A stretch of DNA of 64,000 bases, from positions 372,001-436,000 of the forward strand of contig CAXBGS010000005.1 of the NCBI GenBank assembly GCA_963975425.1. The letters are read 5' to 3'. The position numbers and the translations under genes were made by a program. Origin of the DNA: CAXBGS01 sp963975425. Lineage in GTDB: Bacteria; Planctomycetota; Planctomycetia; Pirellulales; Pirellulaceae. Each line of letters starts with the position of its first letter. Position 1 is the first letter of the stretch. The notes beneath the pieces were generated by a model that saw only the letters and a program-made list of their open reading frames with translations, searched no databases and was not told the origin of the DNA. Positions 25,061 through 36,000 of the stretch are shown here, piece after piece.

Positions 25061-26209
25061 TTGAGTACGGATCAAGCTAGCCTGTCCCGCGAAGAAATTC
25101 ACCCGCTGGCGCCCTATAAGACGCTGGAAGCGGAAGAGTTGCAATCGCGAATCGACGCCGTGCGCACGCATTTTGGCGATTCCTTGCTGATCTTGGGACA
25201 TCACTATCAACAGGATGAAGTGATCGCGCATGCGGATCTGCGCGGCGATAGCTATAAGTTGAGCCAACTGGCCGCTAGCAGCGAAAGCTGCGAGACGATC
25301 GTTTTCTGTGGTGTCCACTTCATGGCCGAAACGGCCGATATTCTGGCCAATCGCCCCGAACGGCTTCGGTCGCGTGATGGCAAGAGAGTCACAGTCATTT
25401 TGCCGGATATGGCCGCAGGCTGCTCGATGGCCGACATGGCAGGGATCAAACAGGTCGAAGCGGCTTGGGAGGACATGGCGGAAATCATCGACACCGAACA
25501 AGTCATCCCGGTGACGTACATCAATAGTGCGGCGAGCCTGAAGGCCTTTTGCGGTCGGCATGGCGGTATCGTTTGCACCAGCAGCAACGCGCGGGCCGTC
25601 TTGGAATGGGCATTCGAGCGCGGGCAACGTGTCTTCTTTTTTCCCGACCAGCATCTCGGTCGCAACACGGCACTGAAGATGGGAATCACCGAAGATGAAA
25701 TGCCGGTTTGGGATCCTTATCAATTAGAACTCGGCGGCAACACCGAACACGCGCTTGAAAAGAGTCGGGTCATCCTGTGGAAAGGCCACTGCAGCGTCCA
25801 CCAGATGTTCCGCGCCGAACATGTTCACAACTTTCGCAAGCAACACCCTGGCATCAAGATTCTTGTCCACCCGGAGTGCCCGCGTGAGGTCAATGATTTG
25901 GCCGACGTCTCGGGCAGCACCGGGACGATTATTGATACGGTTCAGAAAAGCGAGCCGGGAACAAAGTGGGCGATCGGCACCGAACTGCACTTGGTCAATC
26001 GACTGAAGGCAGAACACCCCGAACAGGAAATCCACTTCTTGAGCCCAGTTGTCTGTATGTGCGCGACGATGTACCGGATCGACTTGCCACACCTGTGCTG
26101 GACGTTAGAAAATTTGCGAGACGGTGCGGCCGTCAACGTGATCGAAGTCAATGAAGACGACACGCGTTGGAGCCTGATCGCGCTAGAGCGAATGCTGGCC
26201 GTCAAGTAG
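25061..26209 (+). CDS. nadA: Quinolinate synthase A
   Basis: 382-residue [4Fe-4S] enzyme that condenses iminoaspartate and dihydroxyacetone phosphate to quinolinate for NAD synthesis. Family blocks are clear: LGHHYQQDEVI, CGVHFMAETADIL, LPDMAAGCSMADM, YINSAASLKAFCGRHGGIVCTSSNA, and HPECPREV. Likely cluster cysteines are Cys83, Cys172 and Cys332 or Cys334. Start is TTG at 25061 with GAGAG just upstream; the downstream ATGs lie inside conserved sequence. Partner genes nadB and nadC are not in the window. Confidence 0.95.
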   Translation: MSTDQASLSREEIHPLAPYKTLEAEELQSRIDAVRTHFGDSLLILGHHYQQDEVIAHADLRGDSYKLSQLAASSESCETIVFCGVHFMAETADILANRPERLRSRDGKRVTVILPDMAAGCSMADMAGIKQVEAAWEDMAEIIDTEQVIPVTYINSAASLKAFCGRHGGIVCTSSNARAVLEWAFERGQRVFFFPDQHLGRNTALKMGITEDEMPVWDPYQLELGGNTEHALEKSRVILWKGHCSVHQMFRAEHVHNFRKQHPGIKILVHPECPREVNDLADVSGSTGTIIDTVQKSEPGTKWAIGTELHLVNRLKAEHPEQEIHFLSPVVCMCATMYRIDLPHLCWTLENLRDGAAVNVIEVNEDDTRWSLIALERMLAVK

Positions 26210-26260
26210 CGGCGACGTCAAGGTAAGAGCATCAATATGCTGGACATGATCAAACCCTCA

Positions 26261-26278
26261 CCGAGGTCATGACCTCGG
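26261..26278. other. Perfect 18-base palindrome between convergent genes
   Basis: CCGAGGTCATGACCTCGG lies 51 bases after the nadA stop and 13 bases before the 3' end of the LamG gene. It could form a hairpin in either transcript or be a binding site; no T-tract follows, so it is not a classic terminator. Confidence 0.6.
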
Positions 26279-26291
26279 TAGTCGGCTCGAC

Positions 26292-27038
26292 TTAAAAGCG
26301 TCGTCGGCGTCGCAAAAAACCCGCCGTGCCGGTCGCGCACAAAATCGCAAACGAGCTCGGTTCTGGGACGGCCAGGGCGCGGATTTCACTGAGGCTAAGT
26401 GCGTGATCGTAGACGCGAACATCGTCGACCAGCCCACTGACTTCTCGCTGAGCCAAGCTGGGGTTACCGCCCCACGTCGATCCGATTCGCAAGTCTCGCA
26501 ACGACGGCGACGGTGCCAACGAGTAGATACCGCTGCCTTCAAGTTCGCCGTCAACATAAATACTCATCGACGTACCATCCAGGACGGCCGCGACGTGATG
26601 GAAGACGTTATCGGTAACAACCGTCGTCGAGTTCACCTCGGGAAACGTCGAACCATTGCCATACGCAAAACTTGCGGTGCCGTTGACTTGAAGCGCCCAA
26701 CCTTGTTGGTCAACAAAACCGTGACTGCTGTCAACGATGGTTTGCAGGCCCGAACCAATCTTGATCCAGGCCGCAACCGAAAGCACGGCGGGCTCTAGCG
26801 CCAAGTCCGTGGGAATTGTGATGTAGTCATCGATCCCGTCAAAGGAAAACGCTTGGCCTAGCTTGCCGGGGGCGTAAGTCGTATTTCCGACCAACGTGCC
26901 GTGATGATCGTTACCCGTTGCGTCCTCCGCGGTACCATCACCGGTCCAATGTGCGATCAGCGACGCACCAGCATCGTTCGAAAACGACAGCGAACAGGCA
27001 AGAAAAACGGCCATGGCGGCCTGACGTGAGTAACTCAT
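26292..27038 (-). CDS. LamG-domain protein with PEP-CTERM sorting signal
   Basis: 248-residue exported protein. A signal peptide (MSYSRQAAMAVFLACSLSFSNDAGA) is followed by a concanavalin/LamG-like jellyroll (ASLIAHWTGDGTAEDATGN, then AFSFDGIDDYITIP, VFHHVAAVLDGTSMSIYVDGELEGSG, VDDVRVYDHALSLSEIRAL). The C-terminus shows all three parts of a PEP-CTERM tag: VPEPSS, a short hydrophobic helix, and RRRRRF. Such tags are processed by an exosortase; none is encoded here. The family is linked to surface or exopolysaccharide-associated proteins. Start chosen at ATG 27038; the frame is open upstream but without signal features. Confidence 0.88.
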   Translation of the reverse strand: MSYSRQAAMAVFLACSLSFSNDAGASLIAHWTGDGTAEDATGNDHHGTLVGNTTYAPGKLGQAFSFDGIDDYITIPTDLALEPAVLSVAAWIKIGSGLQTIVDSSHGFVDQQGWALQVNGTASFAYGNGSTFPEVNSTTVVTDNVFHHVAAVLDGTSMSIYVDGELEGSGIYSLAPSPSLRDLRIGSTWGGNPSLAQREVSGLVDDVRVYDHALSLSEIRALAVPEPSSFAILCATGTAGFLRRRRRF

Positions 27039-27169
27039 GCAGAGGCCCTTGGAGGATTCACTTGATCTCACCCGACGGTAGTTGCGATGCACCCGCCACG
27101 CAACGATCAGACAAGACCACTAAACCTTCGTACACACTCCGCTTTGGCGAGACACCTCAGACACCGTGA

Positions 27170-28735
27170 TCAGTTCTCTGCGTTCTTCACCGATTCAAGC
27201 AACTCGCTAAGCTCTGCGACGATCTCAGGATGTTCGTTCCACAGATTCTTGGTCTCCGAGGGATCGTCGTCCAGGTGATAGAGCTGACCGGTCGGTTCGC
27301 CCTCGGCAGGCTCGATCTCGCGTGGCCGAGTAAATCCTCCAGAGCCGCGTGTTGGGACCATCTTCCACGGCCCTCGTCGTATTGCGTACTTACCCCATAG
27401 GGAATGGTGGACGGCAAAATCGCGAACAGGCTTTCCCTTCGTTTCGCCCAACATGACGGGAAGAATATTGCGACTATCGCAGGTCTCTTCTTCCGAAAGC
27501 GTCTGCCCCACGATTGCCGCCGACGTGGCCAACAGGTCGGTCAGTTCCACCAATGCATCAGTGGTCGTACCCGCCTCAATCTTTTCCGGCCAAGTGGCGA
27601 TGAAGGGAACACGGTGTCCGCCTTCCCAAATATCGGCTTTGGTGCCACGCAAATGCGCGTTGCCTTGGTGCCCATATTCTTTGACATGCTTGCCGCGCAT
27701 CCCGATTTGATAATGCTTGACATCATCCGCCTCTTGCGGATCCCACCAGTGGTAAAGCCCGCCGTTGTCCGAAGTAAAAATGACCAGAGTGTTGTCGCTG
27801 ATTCCGTGTCGCTCGAGCGTCTCGGTGATCGCCGCAACCGTCGCATCGACCTCGCGCACAAAATCGCCATACATCCCCGATTCACTGGTTCCCAAGAATT
27901 CGGCATTTGGGATCACGGGCAAGTGCGGCGCGGTCAGCGGGAAATACAAAAAGAACGGCTGATCCGATCCGCTTTCGACATGAGCGTCGATATGCTGTAT
28001 CGCTTGTCCGTTCAACATGGGCATCACGCCGGCGATACTAAAGTCGTGCGACCGAATCCCCTGATCCACCGACAAAAACTCGGTCTTGATTGCCGGCGAT
28101 AAAATCGTCGGAACGATCAACGGACGATCATCGACCAGATAACAGAACGGCGACATATTCAAGGACGCCGAAATACCAAAGTACCGATCAAAGCCGACCG
28201 CGGTGGGGCCACCTTTGATCGCGACATCGTAATCAACGTCGCGTCCGTCTCGTGGCGGCGTGCGCCGGTCGATCGGAACCGCGGGAAGCGGGTTGCCTGC
28301 CTTATCGGTGAATTGCATACCGAGATGCCACTTGCCGATGCAAATGGTGTGGTACCCGTGTTCTTTCAACAACCGAGGAACGGTCAAGCGATCCGATTCG
28401 ATCAACGGCGGGTCGAGCCCATCAAGGACGCGATACTTCAGCCGAGTCCGCCATGAATATCGCCCCGTCAAAATTCCGTATCGCGTCGGCGTGCAAACAG
28501 CCGATGGCGTGTGAGCGTCAGTGAATTTCATCCCTCGCGAAGCGAGTTCATCAATGTGGGGCGTTGCGATTTTCGAATTCGGGTTGTAGCACGACGTGTC
28601 GCCGTATCCGAAATCATCGGCAAGGAGATAAACGATATTGGGATGCTCGGAAGCGTCGACGCATCGTACCGTTGCGGTGACGGCAAAAAGAATCGCTATC
28701 GTGGTAAGCAAGAATTTTGTTAGGTGAGTCAACAT
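27170..28735 (-). CDS. Secreted arylsulfatase-type sulfatase
   Basis: 521-residue family S1 sulfatase. Signal peptide 1-29 (MLTHLTKFLLTTIAILFAVTA); the metal site begins NIVYLLADDFGYGD (33-46); the formylglycine motif is Cys81 in SAVCTPTRYGILTGR, of the C-x-P-x-R type. Later landmarks are IGKWHLG, FFLYFPLTAPHLP and FTSDNGG. The Cys must be turned to formylglycine by an FGE or anSME; none is in the window. It lies between the PEP-CTERM gene and a GH20-like gene, so a sulfated polysaccharide is the likely target. ATG at 28735 is used; the frame is open further upstream but without a signal peptide. Confidence 0.92.
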   Translation of the reverse strand: MLTHLTKFLLTTIAILFAVTATVRCVDASEHPNIVYLLADDFGYGDTSCYNPNSKIATPHIDELASRGMKFTDAHTPSAVCTPTRYGILTGRYSWRTRLKYRVLDGLDPPLIESDRLTVPRLLKEHGYHTICIGKWHLGMQFTDKAGNPLPAVPIDRRTPPRDGRDVDYDVAIKGGPTAVGFDRYFGISASLNMSPFCYLVDDRPLIVPTILSPAIKTEFLSVDQGIRSHDFSIAGVMPMLNGQAIQHIDAHVESGSDQPFFLYFPLTAPHLPVIPNAEFLGTSESGMYGDFVREVDATVAAITETLERHGISDNTLVIFTSDNGGLYHWWDPQEADDVKHYQIGMRGKHVKEYGHQGNAHLRGTKADIWEGGHRVPFIATWPEKIEAGTTTDALVELTDLLATSAAIVGQTLSEEETCDSRNILPVMLGETKGKPVRDFAVHHSLWGKYAIRRGPWKMVPTRGSGGFTRPREIEPAEGEPTGQLYHLDDDPSETKNLWNEHPEIVAELSELLESVKNAEN

Positions 28736-28904
28736 GCTGCGATCTTCAAGAATGTGTTCAAAAATCGAATGACGAGAAAGCCCGCTGGCGCATCGCCACA
28801 GGGCGGACAGGTGAACGTCGGCGGCAAACTTGATATGCGAGATCGCCGCCACAACGGGCGACAATCTCACCAACGCAATCGAACCGCGAATCAAACCGTT
28901 TTGA

Positions 28905-31358
28905 TCAGTTCAAGCCGATTTGTTTTCGGTAGGCAGGGATTTGTTCGTCACGGACTTCACGTAGCACCTCTAGCTTTTCGCCGATCACACGCGGGGTGTA
29001 GACGTAGTCCATTTCCGCCTCGTAACCGAGTCGCGAATCGCGAGCCGAGGTTTCGAGCGACTGTTCCGCCCGAATGATTTCCGCATCCACAATGTCGGTC
29101 ATTCGCGCTAGCATTTTGTCCGCTTCTGCTTTCGATTCCGTCGATGCCAGCTTAAGACGCAAGTCTTCAAATTCCAGAATCGCGTGCAGCCCTCGAAGCA
29201 TGCGTTGCATCTGCTCGACGACCAAGACAGCTTTAAATGCCGACGCGCGTTTCTCTTGCGGGGCATCCAGTGCTGCGGCGCGATAGAGTTTTAACCCACG
29301 TTCAAATTCGTCCGCCGCTTTCAGAACATACTTGTTGAACACCGGCAAAATGGACGCACCGGCCAAGCGTTCTTTTGATTCGATCGACGAGACGCCGGAT
29401 CTGGCACGGGCATAAACCTCGGCGCGATTGGTACGGTTCTTGAAATCAGGCTGAAAAATCATCAAACGTCCGCAAAACGGCCAGTACTCGACCATGCGAT
29501 GACGCCAAGAGGTCTTCTTTTCTTCGTCCCACCACGAATTATGCAGCGTCATCATTCGTGGTGGCGGTTCGTCAAAGAACAGAGGGTGGGCGACGGCGTT
29601 GTTGGTTCCCATCGACGGCCCCGTATCGGGAACGAGCTGTATCGCATTACTAAAGTGTTGCCAAGCTTGGACGACGCGATCTTCACTGCCACGACCAAAC
29701 TCTCGCCGCGCGATGCCGCGCAATAGCTCATCTTGCTCAAGCGGATCAGACCAACATGACCAGGCTCGCAGCTCTGCGATGAAGTTCGGTTTGTATCCGT
29801 TGCTCCATGTTTCCAACGTTCCGCTGACGCCGTACTCTTGCAGTGCGTCGTATCGTTTCTGCCACTGCTGCGGAACGGGCAAATAGGGTGTCGTTCCAAA
29901 TTGCCAAGTTGCGAAACAATCGACCTTGCAATACACCTTCATGTCACGTTTACCGGCTTCGTCAATCTGCGCCGCAGCGACTTCGGCAGGCCCGACTTGA
30001 CTGATCGAATAGTCACGGAGAAACCCGTTCCACCCATCGATCTGAAAGCTCGTGCCATTTTCCCAGGTCAATAACGGGACACAGTCTTGCGGCAGGGCTT
30101 TGATGACGTTTCGTTTCACGCCAACTCTCGTCGGACGAAAATCGATATTGTATTCCCATGGCAGGATCTCGATTTCGGGATCGATCTTATGAGCTTCTTC
30201 CGCGACGATCTTGACGGCATTGGTCCATACGTCTGTCCATTCGCCCAAATCCTGCTCGCCGTGACCACCTGCGCCGAAGAATTTCTTGTAGTAGAAACCT
30301 TCGGTCAGCAAGATGTACCCGCGAATGTCGGGGAACTTCGTCACGATGTCACGAACGTGCTCGCGTAGCTGTTGCTTGTTTTCTTCTTCGCCGGTGTTAT
30401 TAAACAGAATTGGCGTGATGACTTTGATGCCGTATTTTTTGGCACGATTGATCAGGTCTGTCAGCTTCTCGCCGTCTTGCTGGCGAATCAAATCGTAATG
30501 CGGAGGTCCGGGAACGCCATTGGGATTCGCGTAGACGGAGGCATAAATCGCGTTGTAACCATCGTGTGCCAGATGCGACAAATACTTATCAGGCCACTGC
30601 ATCCATCCCAGCCACGACAACACCATTCGAGTATCGTACAAGCTGTGTCGAACCGTTCTTAAATCGTTCGGCAGGAACGGTGCTTCACGCAATGTCATTC
30701 GAGATTGCACGTTGAACAGTCCTTGCATCACGCCGGCATCGTCGAATCCACAGACAATGATCTGGTCATCGGTCGTGCGGATTTCGTAATCGCGAGAACC
30801 TTTAAGCTCGCCGCCCAAATCCGTTCCGTTGCCGGACCCTGCAAGTTCATCGCGCGTGCCGACGATGATCGATTTGGATGATTCGTCCCACTGGGTTTCG
30901 GGCAACTCACCGCTGCCAATCGCGTCCATTTGCATCGACTCGCGGAAATATTCTTGCGTATCGTCGACTGCGAACCTGGTCAGGGGACCACACTGCGGCG
31001 AAGCGAGAATGGTCCAGGTGTTGTCAACGACAAGTTCGTTGCCTCGCGGTTCCGCGTTCACGTCTCGGCGCGGCTGGTGAATCGACCCCGAATCGAAACT
31101 GCGGTGATACTCATACCGTTCTTCTAGCGGCAGCACGTCAACGGCTTGACGCAAAAATTCGGCGGCCGCGATCGCGCTGGCGCCGGTCATGTCTTGCCCC
31201 TGCGGCTCGGCCCCGTCCTGGCCCAAAACCGGGCTGGGTTCGACAAAAGGTGCCGAAACAAGCGATAGGAAAAGCGAAAAGGAAAGCACAGTTCGCGACG
31301 GACACCTCGCTGGGTGTACTGTACGGGCGCGAGCGAATCCAGAAACCGATCGAATCAT
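28905..31358 (-). CDS. Large secreted GH20/GH84/GH115-like glycosidase
   Basis: 817-residue exported protein. After a signal sequence ending near residue 46, an N-terminal alpha/beta domain ends in DYEIRTTDDQIIVCGFDDAGVMQGLFNVQSRM, the kind of domain that precedes the TIM barrel in hexosaminidase- and glucuronidase-like enzymes. The barrel runs about 230-550 (WLGWMQWPDKYLSHLAHDGYN, ... YGIKVITPILFNN, YILLTEGFYY, PLLTWENGTSFQID). The C-terminal 200 residues are helical. I could not place the catalytic acid with confidence, so exact specificity is open. Next to a sulfatase, it probably acts on a sulfated glycan. Start ATG at 31358. Confidence 0.65.
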   Translation of the reverse strand: MIRSVSGFARARTVHPARCPSRTVLSFSLFLSLVSAPFVEPSPVLGQDGAEPQGQDMTGASAIAAAEFLRQAVDVLPLEERYEYHRSFDSGSIHQPRRDVNAEPRGNELVVDNTWTILASPQCGPLTRFAVDDTQEYFRESMQMDAIGSGELPETQWDESSKSIIVGTRDELAGSGNGTDLGGELKGSRDYEIRTTDDQIIVCGFDDAGVMQGLFNVQSRMTLREAPFLPNDLRTVRHSLYDTRMVLSWLGWMQWPDKYLSHLAHDGYNAIYASVYANPNGVPGPPHYDLIRQQDGEKLTDLINRAKKYGIKVITPILFNNTGEEENKQQLREHVRDIVTKFPDIRGYILLTEGFYYKKFFGAGGHGEQDLGEWTDVWTNAVKIVAEEAHKIDPEIEILPWEYNIDFRPTRVGVKRNVIKALPQDCVPLLTWENGTSFQIDGWNGFLRDYSISQVGPAEVAAAQIDEAGKRDMKVYCKVDCFATWQFGTTPYLPVPQQWQKRYDALQEYGVSGTLETWSNGYKPNFIAELRAWSCWSDPLEQDELLRGIARREFGRGSEDRVVQAWQHFSNAIQLVPDTGPSMGTNNAVAHPLFFDEPPPRMMTLHNSWWDEEKKTSWRHRMVEYWPFCGRLMIFQPDFKNRTNRAEVYARARSGVSSIESKERLAGASILPVFNKYVLKAADEFERGLKLYRAAALDAPQEKRASAFKAVLVVEQMQRMLRGLHAILEFEDLRLKLASTESKAEADKMLARMTDIVDAEIIRAEQSLETSARDSRLGYEAEMDYVYTPRVIGEKLEVLREVRDEQIPAYRKQIGLN

Positions 31359-31569
31359 GGTGTAAACCTCAGGCAGGGAAAGCGGCTGAATTAGATCCTG
31401 CTAGCAGCCGGCGGGAAACACATCGTAACCGATCTTTCAGTCGCGGGTTGGCGGACAATGTCTTCGATCTGTCCCGTGAATGCGTATTTGCGTTTGCGTT
31501 GACTGTCGCTCATCAACGATACTACCCGCTGCCGATGGATTTGCTGTACACGCCAGACCGAACGGGAAT

Positions 31570-33090
31570 ATGGCTTCAACGAAAAACTGGATCGCTCGCC
31601 TGCAAGGGATCCTGACGACGCTCGTCGCAATCATCCTGACCGTGATCGCGGCGATGTATTTCCTTGGCGACCGTTGGCAATCTTTCGTGTCGCGCGACGC
31701 CGCCTCAGCAGGCGCTGAAACACACGATGCGGCCGACCCACATGCGGGACATGATCACAGTTCGCATGGGGCAGACGCAGGCGAATCCATCGAACTGAGT
31801 GATCAGGCGAGAAAGAATCTGCGGCTGCAAACCATGCGGATCGCGGCAAGCCGCTATACCGAGTATCTCGAGATTCCCGCAACCGTGGTGGATTGGCCGG
31901 GGCAAACGCACTTGGCGATGACAGCGCCGCTGACGGGAGTGGTCAACGCGATCTATGTTTCGCGAGGTGAATTGATCCGCAGCGGTCGAGAGCTGTTGAC
32001 CTTGCGTTTGACCCATCAAGATTTGGTCAATACGCAAGAAGAGTTCCTGAAATCGTTAGGTCAAGTCGACGTGGAACAGCGAGAAATCGCGCGGCTGGAA
32101 AACATTGCCAAGAGTGGCGCGGTGGCGGGCAAGACGCTGATCCAGCGAGAGTACGAGCGTGACAAATTGCTTGCCAGTGTGAAAGCCGCCCGGCAATCGA
32201 TGTTGCTTCACGGATTAAGCGAACCACAAATCAATGAAATCGAACAAACTCGCAAACTGATCCGTGAGGTGAAAGTTTACGTCCCGGTCTTGCATGCCGA
32301 TCGATCACTGCATCACGACTCGATTCACCCGCACGATCCTAGTGCAGTGCCAATGCCTCCTGCACCGCTTGCCCAAAGCCAGCTTTCGCCGACTCAATTG
32401 GCGGCCTTTGCTCAGCCGACTCCCAGTGACCACGAACACATCGAATCGGAATTTGTGGTGACAGAATTGGCGGTGAATTTAGGGCAGTCCGTTGTCGCCG
32501 GCGAACACCTGGGCCGCATGTCCGACTACAGCAACGTCCTGGTCGAGGGACACGCGTTCCAAAGCGACGCAGAAACCTTGCGGCTTGCCGCCGATTCGAA
32601 TTTGCCGTTGCAAGCGGTCTTCGAGCCGACCGGTTCCCAGCCGATCGTCGTCGAAGACTTGCATATCGCGTACATCGGAAACGAGATCGACCGCCAATCG
32701 CGATCGATGCCGTTTTTTGTCCCGCTGAAAAACGAGATCGAGCGCAGTGAGAAACGAGGTGCCAAGCAGTACGTGAGCTGGCGTTACAAGCCGGGCCAAC
32801 GATTACAGCTACGCGTTCCATCGGGTGGGTTCGACAACGTCTTGGTGGTCCCGAAGGATGCCGTCGCCGAAGAAGGTCCCGAGCGATATGTTTTCATTGA
32901 AAACGGCAGCCATTTCGAGCGTCGGTCCGTGCATGTACTCGCCCGCGATGCGATTAGCGTTGCCATCGCCAATGACGGCAGCGTACTGCCCGGTCAAGTG
33001 ATTGCCACTCGTGGTGCTCATCAAATGCAGATGGCGTTAAAGAACCAGGCGGGCGGAGCAATCGACCCGCACGCCGGACACAACCACTGA
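31570..33090 (+). CDS. RND efflux periplasmic adaptor (CusB-like) with His-rich ends
   Basis: 506-residue membrane-fusion protein of the heavy-metal efflux type. An N-terminal membrane anchor (about 13-35) is followed by a His-rich patch DPHAGHDHSSHG (about 56-67) and the barrel-hairpin-lipoyl layout: TAPLTGVVNAIYVSRGELI (lipoyl half), a long hairpin with QEEFLKSLGQVDVEQREIARLE, then VTELAVNLGQSVVAGEHLGRM. The C-terminus repeats the metal patch as DPHAGHNH. The inserted HADRSLHHDSIHPHDP segment is also His-rich. Its ten-base gap to the RND pump shows coupling. Metal (Cu, Zn, Co) cannot be told. Start ATG 31570; the frame is open upstream. Confidence 0.88.
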   Translation: MASTKNWIARLQGILTTLVAIILTVIAAMYFLGDRWQSFVSRDAASAGAETHDAADPHAGHDHSSHGADAGESIELSDQARKNLRLQTMRIAASRYTEYLEIPATVVDWPGQTHLAMTAPLTGVVNAIYVSRGELIRSGRELLTLRLTHQDLVNTQEEFLKSLGQVDVEQREIARLENIAKSGAVAGKTLIQREYERDKLLASVKAARQSMLLHGLSEPQINEIEQTRKLIREVKVYVPVLHADRSLHHDSIHPHDPSAVPMPPAPLAQSQLSPTQLAAFAQPTPSDHEHIESEFVVTELAVNLGQSVVAGEHLGRMSDYSNVLVEGHAFQSDAETLRLAADSNLPLQAVFEPTGSQPIVVEDLHIAYIGNEIDRQSRSMPFFVPLKNEIERSEKRGAKQYVSWRYKPGQRLQLRVPSGGFDNVLVVPKDAVAEEGPERYVFIENGSHFERRSVHVLARDAISVAIANDGSVLPGQVIATRGAHQMQMALKNQAGGAIDPHAGHNH

Positions 33091-33099
33091 TAGTGCAAC

Positions 33100-36000
33100 A
33101 TGCTTGATCGCATCATTCATTTCTCGTTGCACAACCGTTTGTTGGTGCTTGCACTGGCTGTCGTCCTGTTGGCCGTTGGCAGCGTGCAGATGCAACGTTT
33201 GCCAGTCGACGTGCTGCCCAATCTGAATCGACCTCGCGTCGTGGTGATTACCGAAGCCCACGGAATGGCGCCCGAAGAAGTCGAGTCGCTGATCACGTTT
33301 CCGATCGAAACGGCAGTCAACGGCGCCAGTGGCGTGGTCGCCGTGCGGAGCAGCAGTGGTGCCGGCATCTCGGTCGTCTATGTCGAGTTTGACTGGAATA
33401 CCGACATCTATAACGACCGCCAAATCGTTAACGAACGCTTGCAATTGATTGCCGATCATTTGCCCGAGGACGCGACGCCGACCCTGGCGCCGATTTCATC
33501 GATCATGGGCCAAATCCTGATGTACGGTGTCTGGAGCGAAGGCGGAAAGACATCGCCGATGGACGTCCGGACGCTGGCCGACTGGGACATCCGCCAACGA
33601 ATGCTGACCATCCCAGGTGTGTCGCAGGTGTTCGCAATAGGTGGCGGGCGAATGCAGTACCAAGTACTGGTGAACCCGGACGCACTTCGTTCCTTCGGCC
33701 TGTCGATGCACGAAGTTCACGAAGCGGTCGAACAATCAAACTCGAACGCAACCGGCGGCTATCTGGACAGCCGAGGCGCCAACGAAGTGTTGGTACGCGG
33801 ACTGGGCCGAGTCACCAATATCGACGACTTGCGCAGCGTCACCCTTGCGATGCGCGACAACCGTCCGATCACCTTGCGAGACGTTGCCAGGATTGTCGAA
33901 GCGCCACAGGTCAAACGAGGTGATGCTTCGGCACACATTCGCAGCGGCGACGGCAAAGTCGAGGGTGGCCCGGCGGTCGTGCTGACCGTCAACAAGCAAC
34001 CCGGCAGCGACACACGAACCGTCGACAAGGCGATCGAAGATGCCATCGAAGATTTGCGAGAATCATTGCCGAGCGATCTGCGGATCGCGAAAGTCTATTC
34101 TCAACGATCGTTCATCGACCGTGCCATCGACAACGTGGTGGAAGCACTCGCCGACGGCGGTGTGTTGGTGATTGTGATCCTGTTTCTGTTTCTGTTGAAC
34201 TTTCGTACCACGTTCGTCACGCTGACAGCGATTCCGCTATCGATCGTTACCGCCGGTTGTGTCTTCACCGCGTTTGGTCTTTCGATCAACACCATGACGC
34301 TGGGCGGACTGGCGGTGGCAATTGGTGAATTGGTCGACGATGCAATCGTGGATGTCGAGAACATTTTACGGCGGCTACGAGACAACCGGTCACTCGCATC
34401 GCCTCGTTCACCACTGCAGGTCGTGTTCGACGCAAGCATCGAAGTTCGCAGTTCGATCATCTATGGCACCGCGATTGTGGTCTTGGTGTTCATTCCGCTG
34501 TTCGCGTTAGAGGGCATGGAAGGAAAACTGTTCGTGCCACTGGCGACGGCATACGTCGTATCGTTGCTGGCCTCGCTACTGGTTTCGCTGACCGTCACGC
34601 CCGCGCTAGCGTCACTGATTTTGGTGGGCGACCGGGCTTGGCGAGTGACTCGTCCTCTGTTTGCATTGGCGATTGCGACGCTCGCGATCCTATGGGTCTT
34701 GCCTCGACTCGCGTCGATCTTGGGCTTGCCTGGCATTGGTTCCACCACAGCGTTCTATGCAATTGCGGCGGTCACACCGATCATCTGGCTGGCCATCATC
34801 GCAGTCGAAACAGTGTTCGCCCGCGCAGAAGAGGAAGACGGATTTCTGCTCACAACGTTGAAATACCTTGCCGGACTCGCCATCGGAATCAGTACCAAAC
34901 TTCCGGGACCGGTATTAGGCGTCACCGCGGTGCTGGTCGCGATCGCAGCAATCGCCTTGGCAAGTCTGGAACGCGACTTTTTGCCACCGTTCAATGAAGG
35001 TGCGGTTCAGGTGAACGCACTTCTCGCACCCGGGACATCGCTCGCGACAAGCAATGCGATCGGAGCGACCGTCGAAAAACAGCTCTTGGCGATCGAGTCG
35101 GTCAAGTCCATCGTTCGCCGAACCGGGCGAGCTGAATTGGACGAACATGCCGAAGGGGTCAACGTCAGCGAGATGGTAATCGAAGTCGCCGAAGATGCCG
35201 ATCGCGAAGCAACCATCGAACAAATACGACACACGATGGAAGAAATTCCTGGCGTTGTGTCCAGCACCGAGCAACCACTGGCTCACTTGATCAGCCACAT
35301 GCTGTCGGGCGTGAAGGCGCAAATCGGAATCAAGCTGTTCGGCGATGATTTGGACGTACTGCGACGGACGGCGCAACAAATGGAAACGGCCATCGCCGAC
35401 ATCCCGGGCCTGACCGACATCGTTCTGGAGCAACAGACGAATATTCCCCAGCTGCGTATCGAGCTCGACCGCGATGCGCTGATGCGGTACGGCCTACGCA
35501 ACGACGAGGTGATGGAACTGGTGGAAACCGCGATGAAAGGTCGAGTCGTTAGCCAAGTGCTGGTCGGACAACGAAAATTCGATCTGCTGGTGCGGCTGGA
35601 CGAACATTTCCGCGAAGACGAATCAAAGCTGCGCCGCATGGCAATCCCGCTGCCCGATGGCGGACTGGTCCCGCTGGAAAGTGTCGCTCGCATCTACGAA
35701 AGCTGGGGACCGAACACGATCAAGCGAGAACAAGTCCGGCGCCGCATCGTGTTGCAAGCCAACGTCACCGATCGTGGCGTGGTTGATGTGGTTGATGATA
35801 TTCGCGAGCGACTTAGCGAGATCGAATTGCCGACTGGATACTTCCTGGAATACGGCGGGCAATTTCAAAGTCAGCAATCGGCGTCTCGCCGGTTAGCGAT
35901 CCTGTCCGCCGTCGCTCTCGCCGGCATGTTCCTGGTGCTTTATACGCTGTTCCGCAGTGTTAATTTCAGCTTGCAGGTACTCGTCTGCCTACCGACCGCG

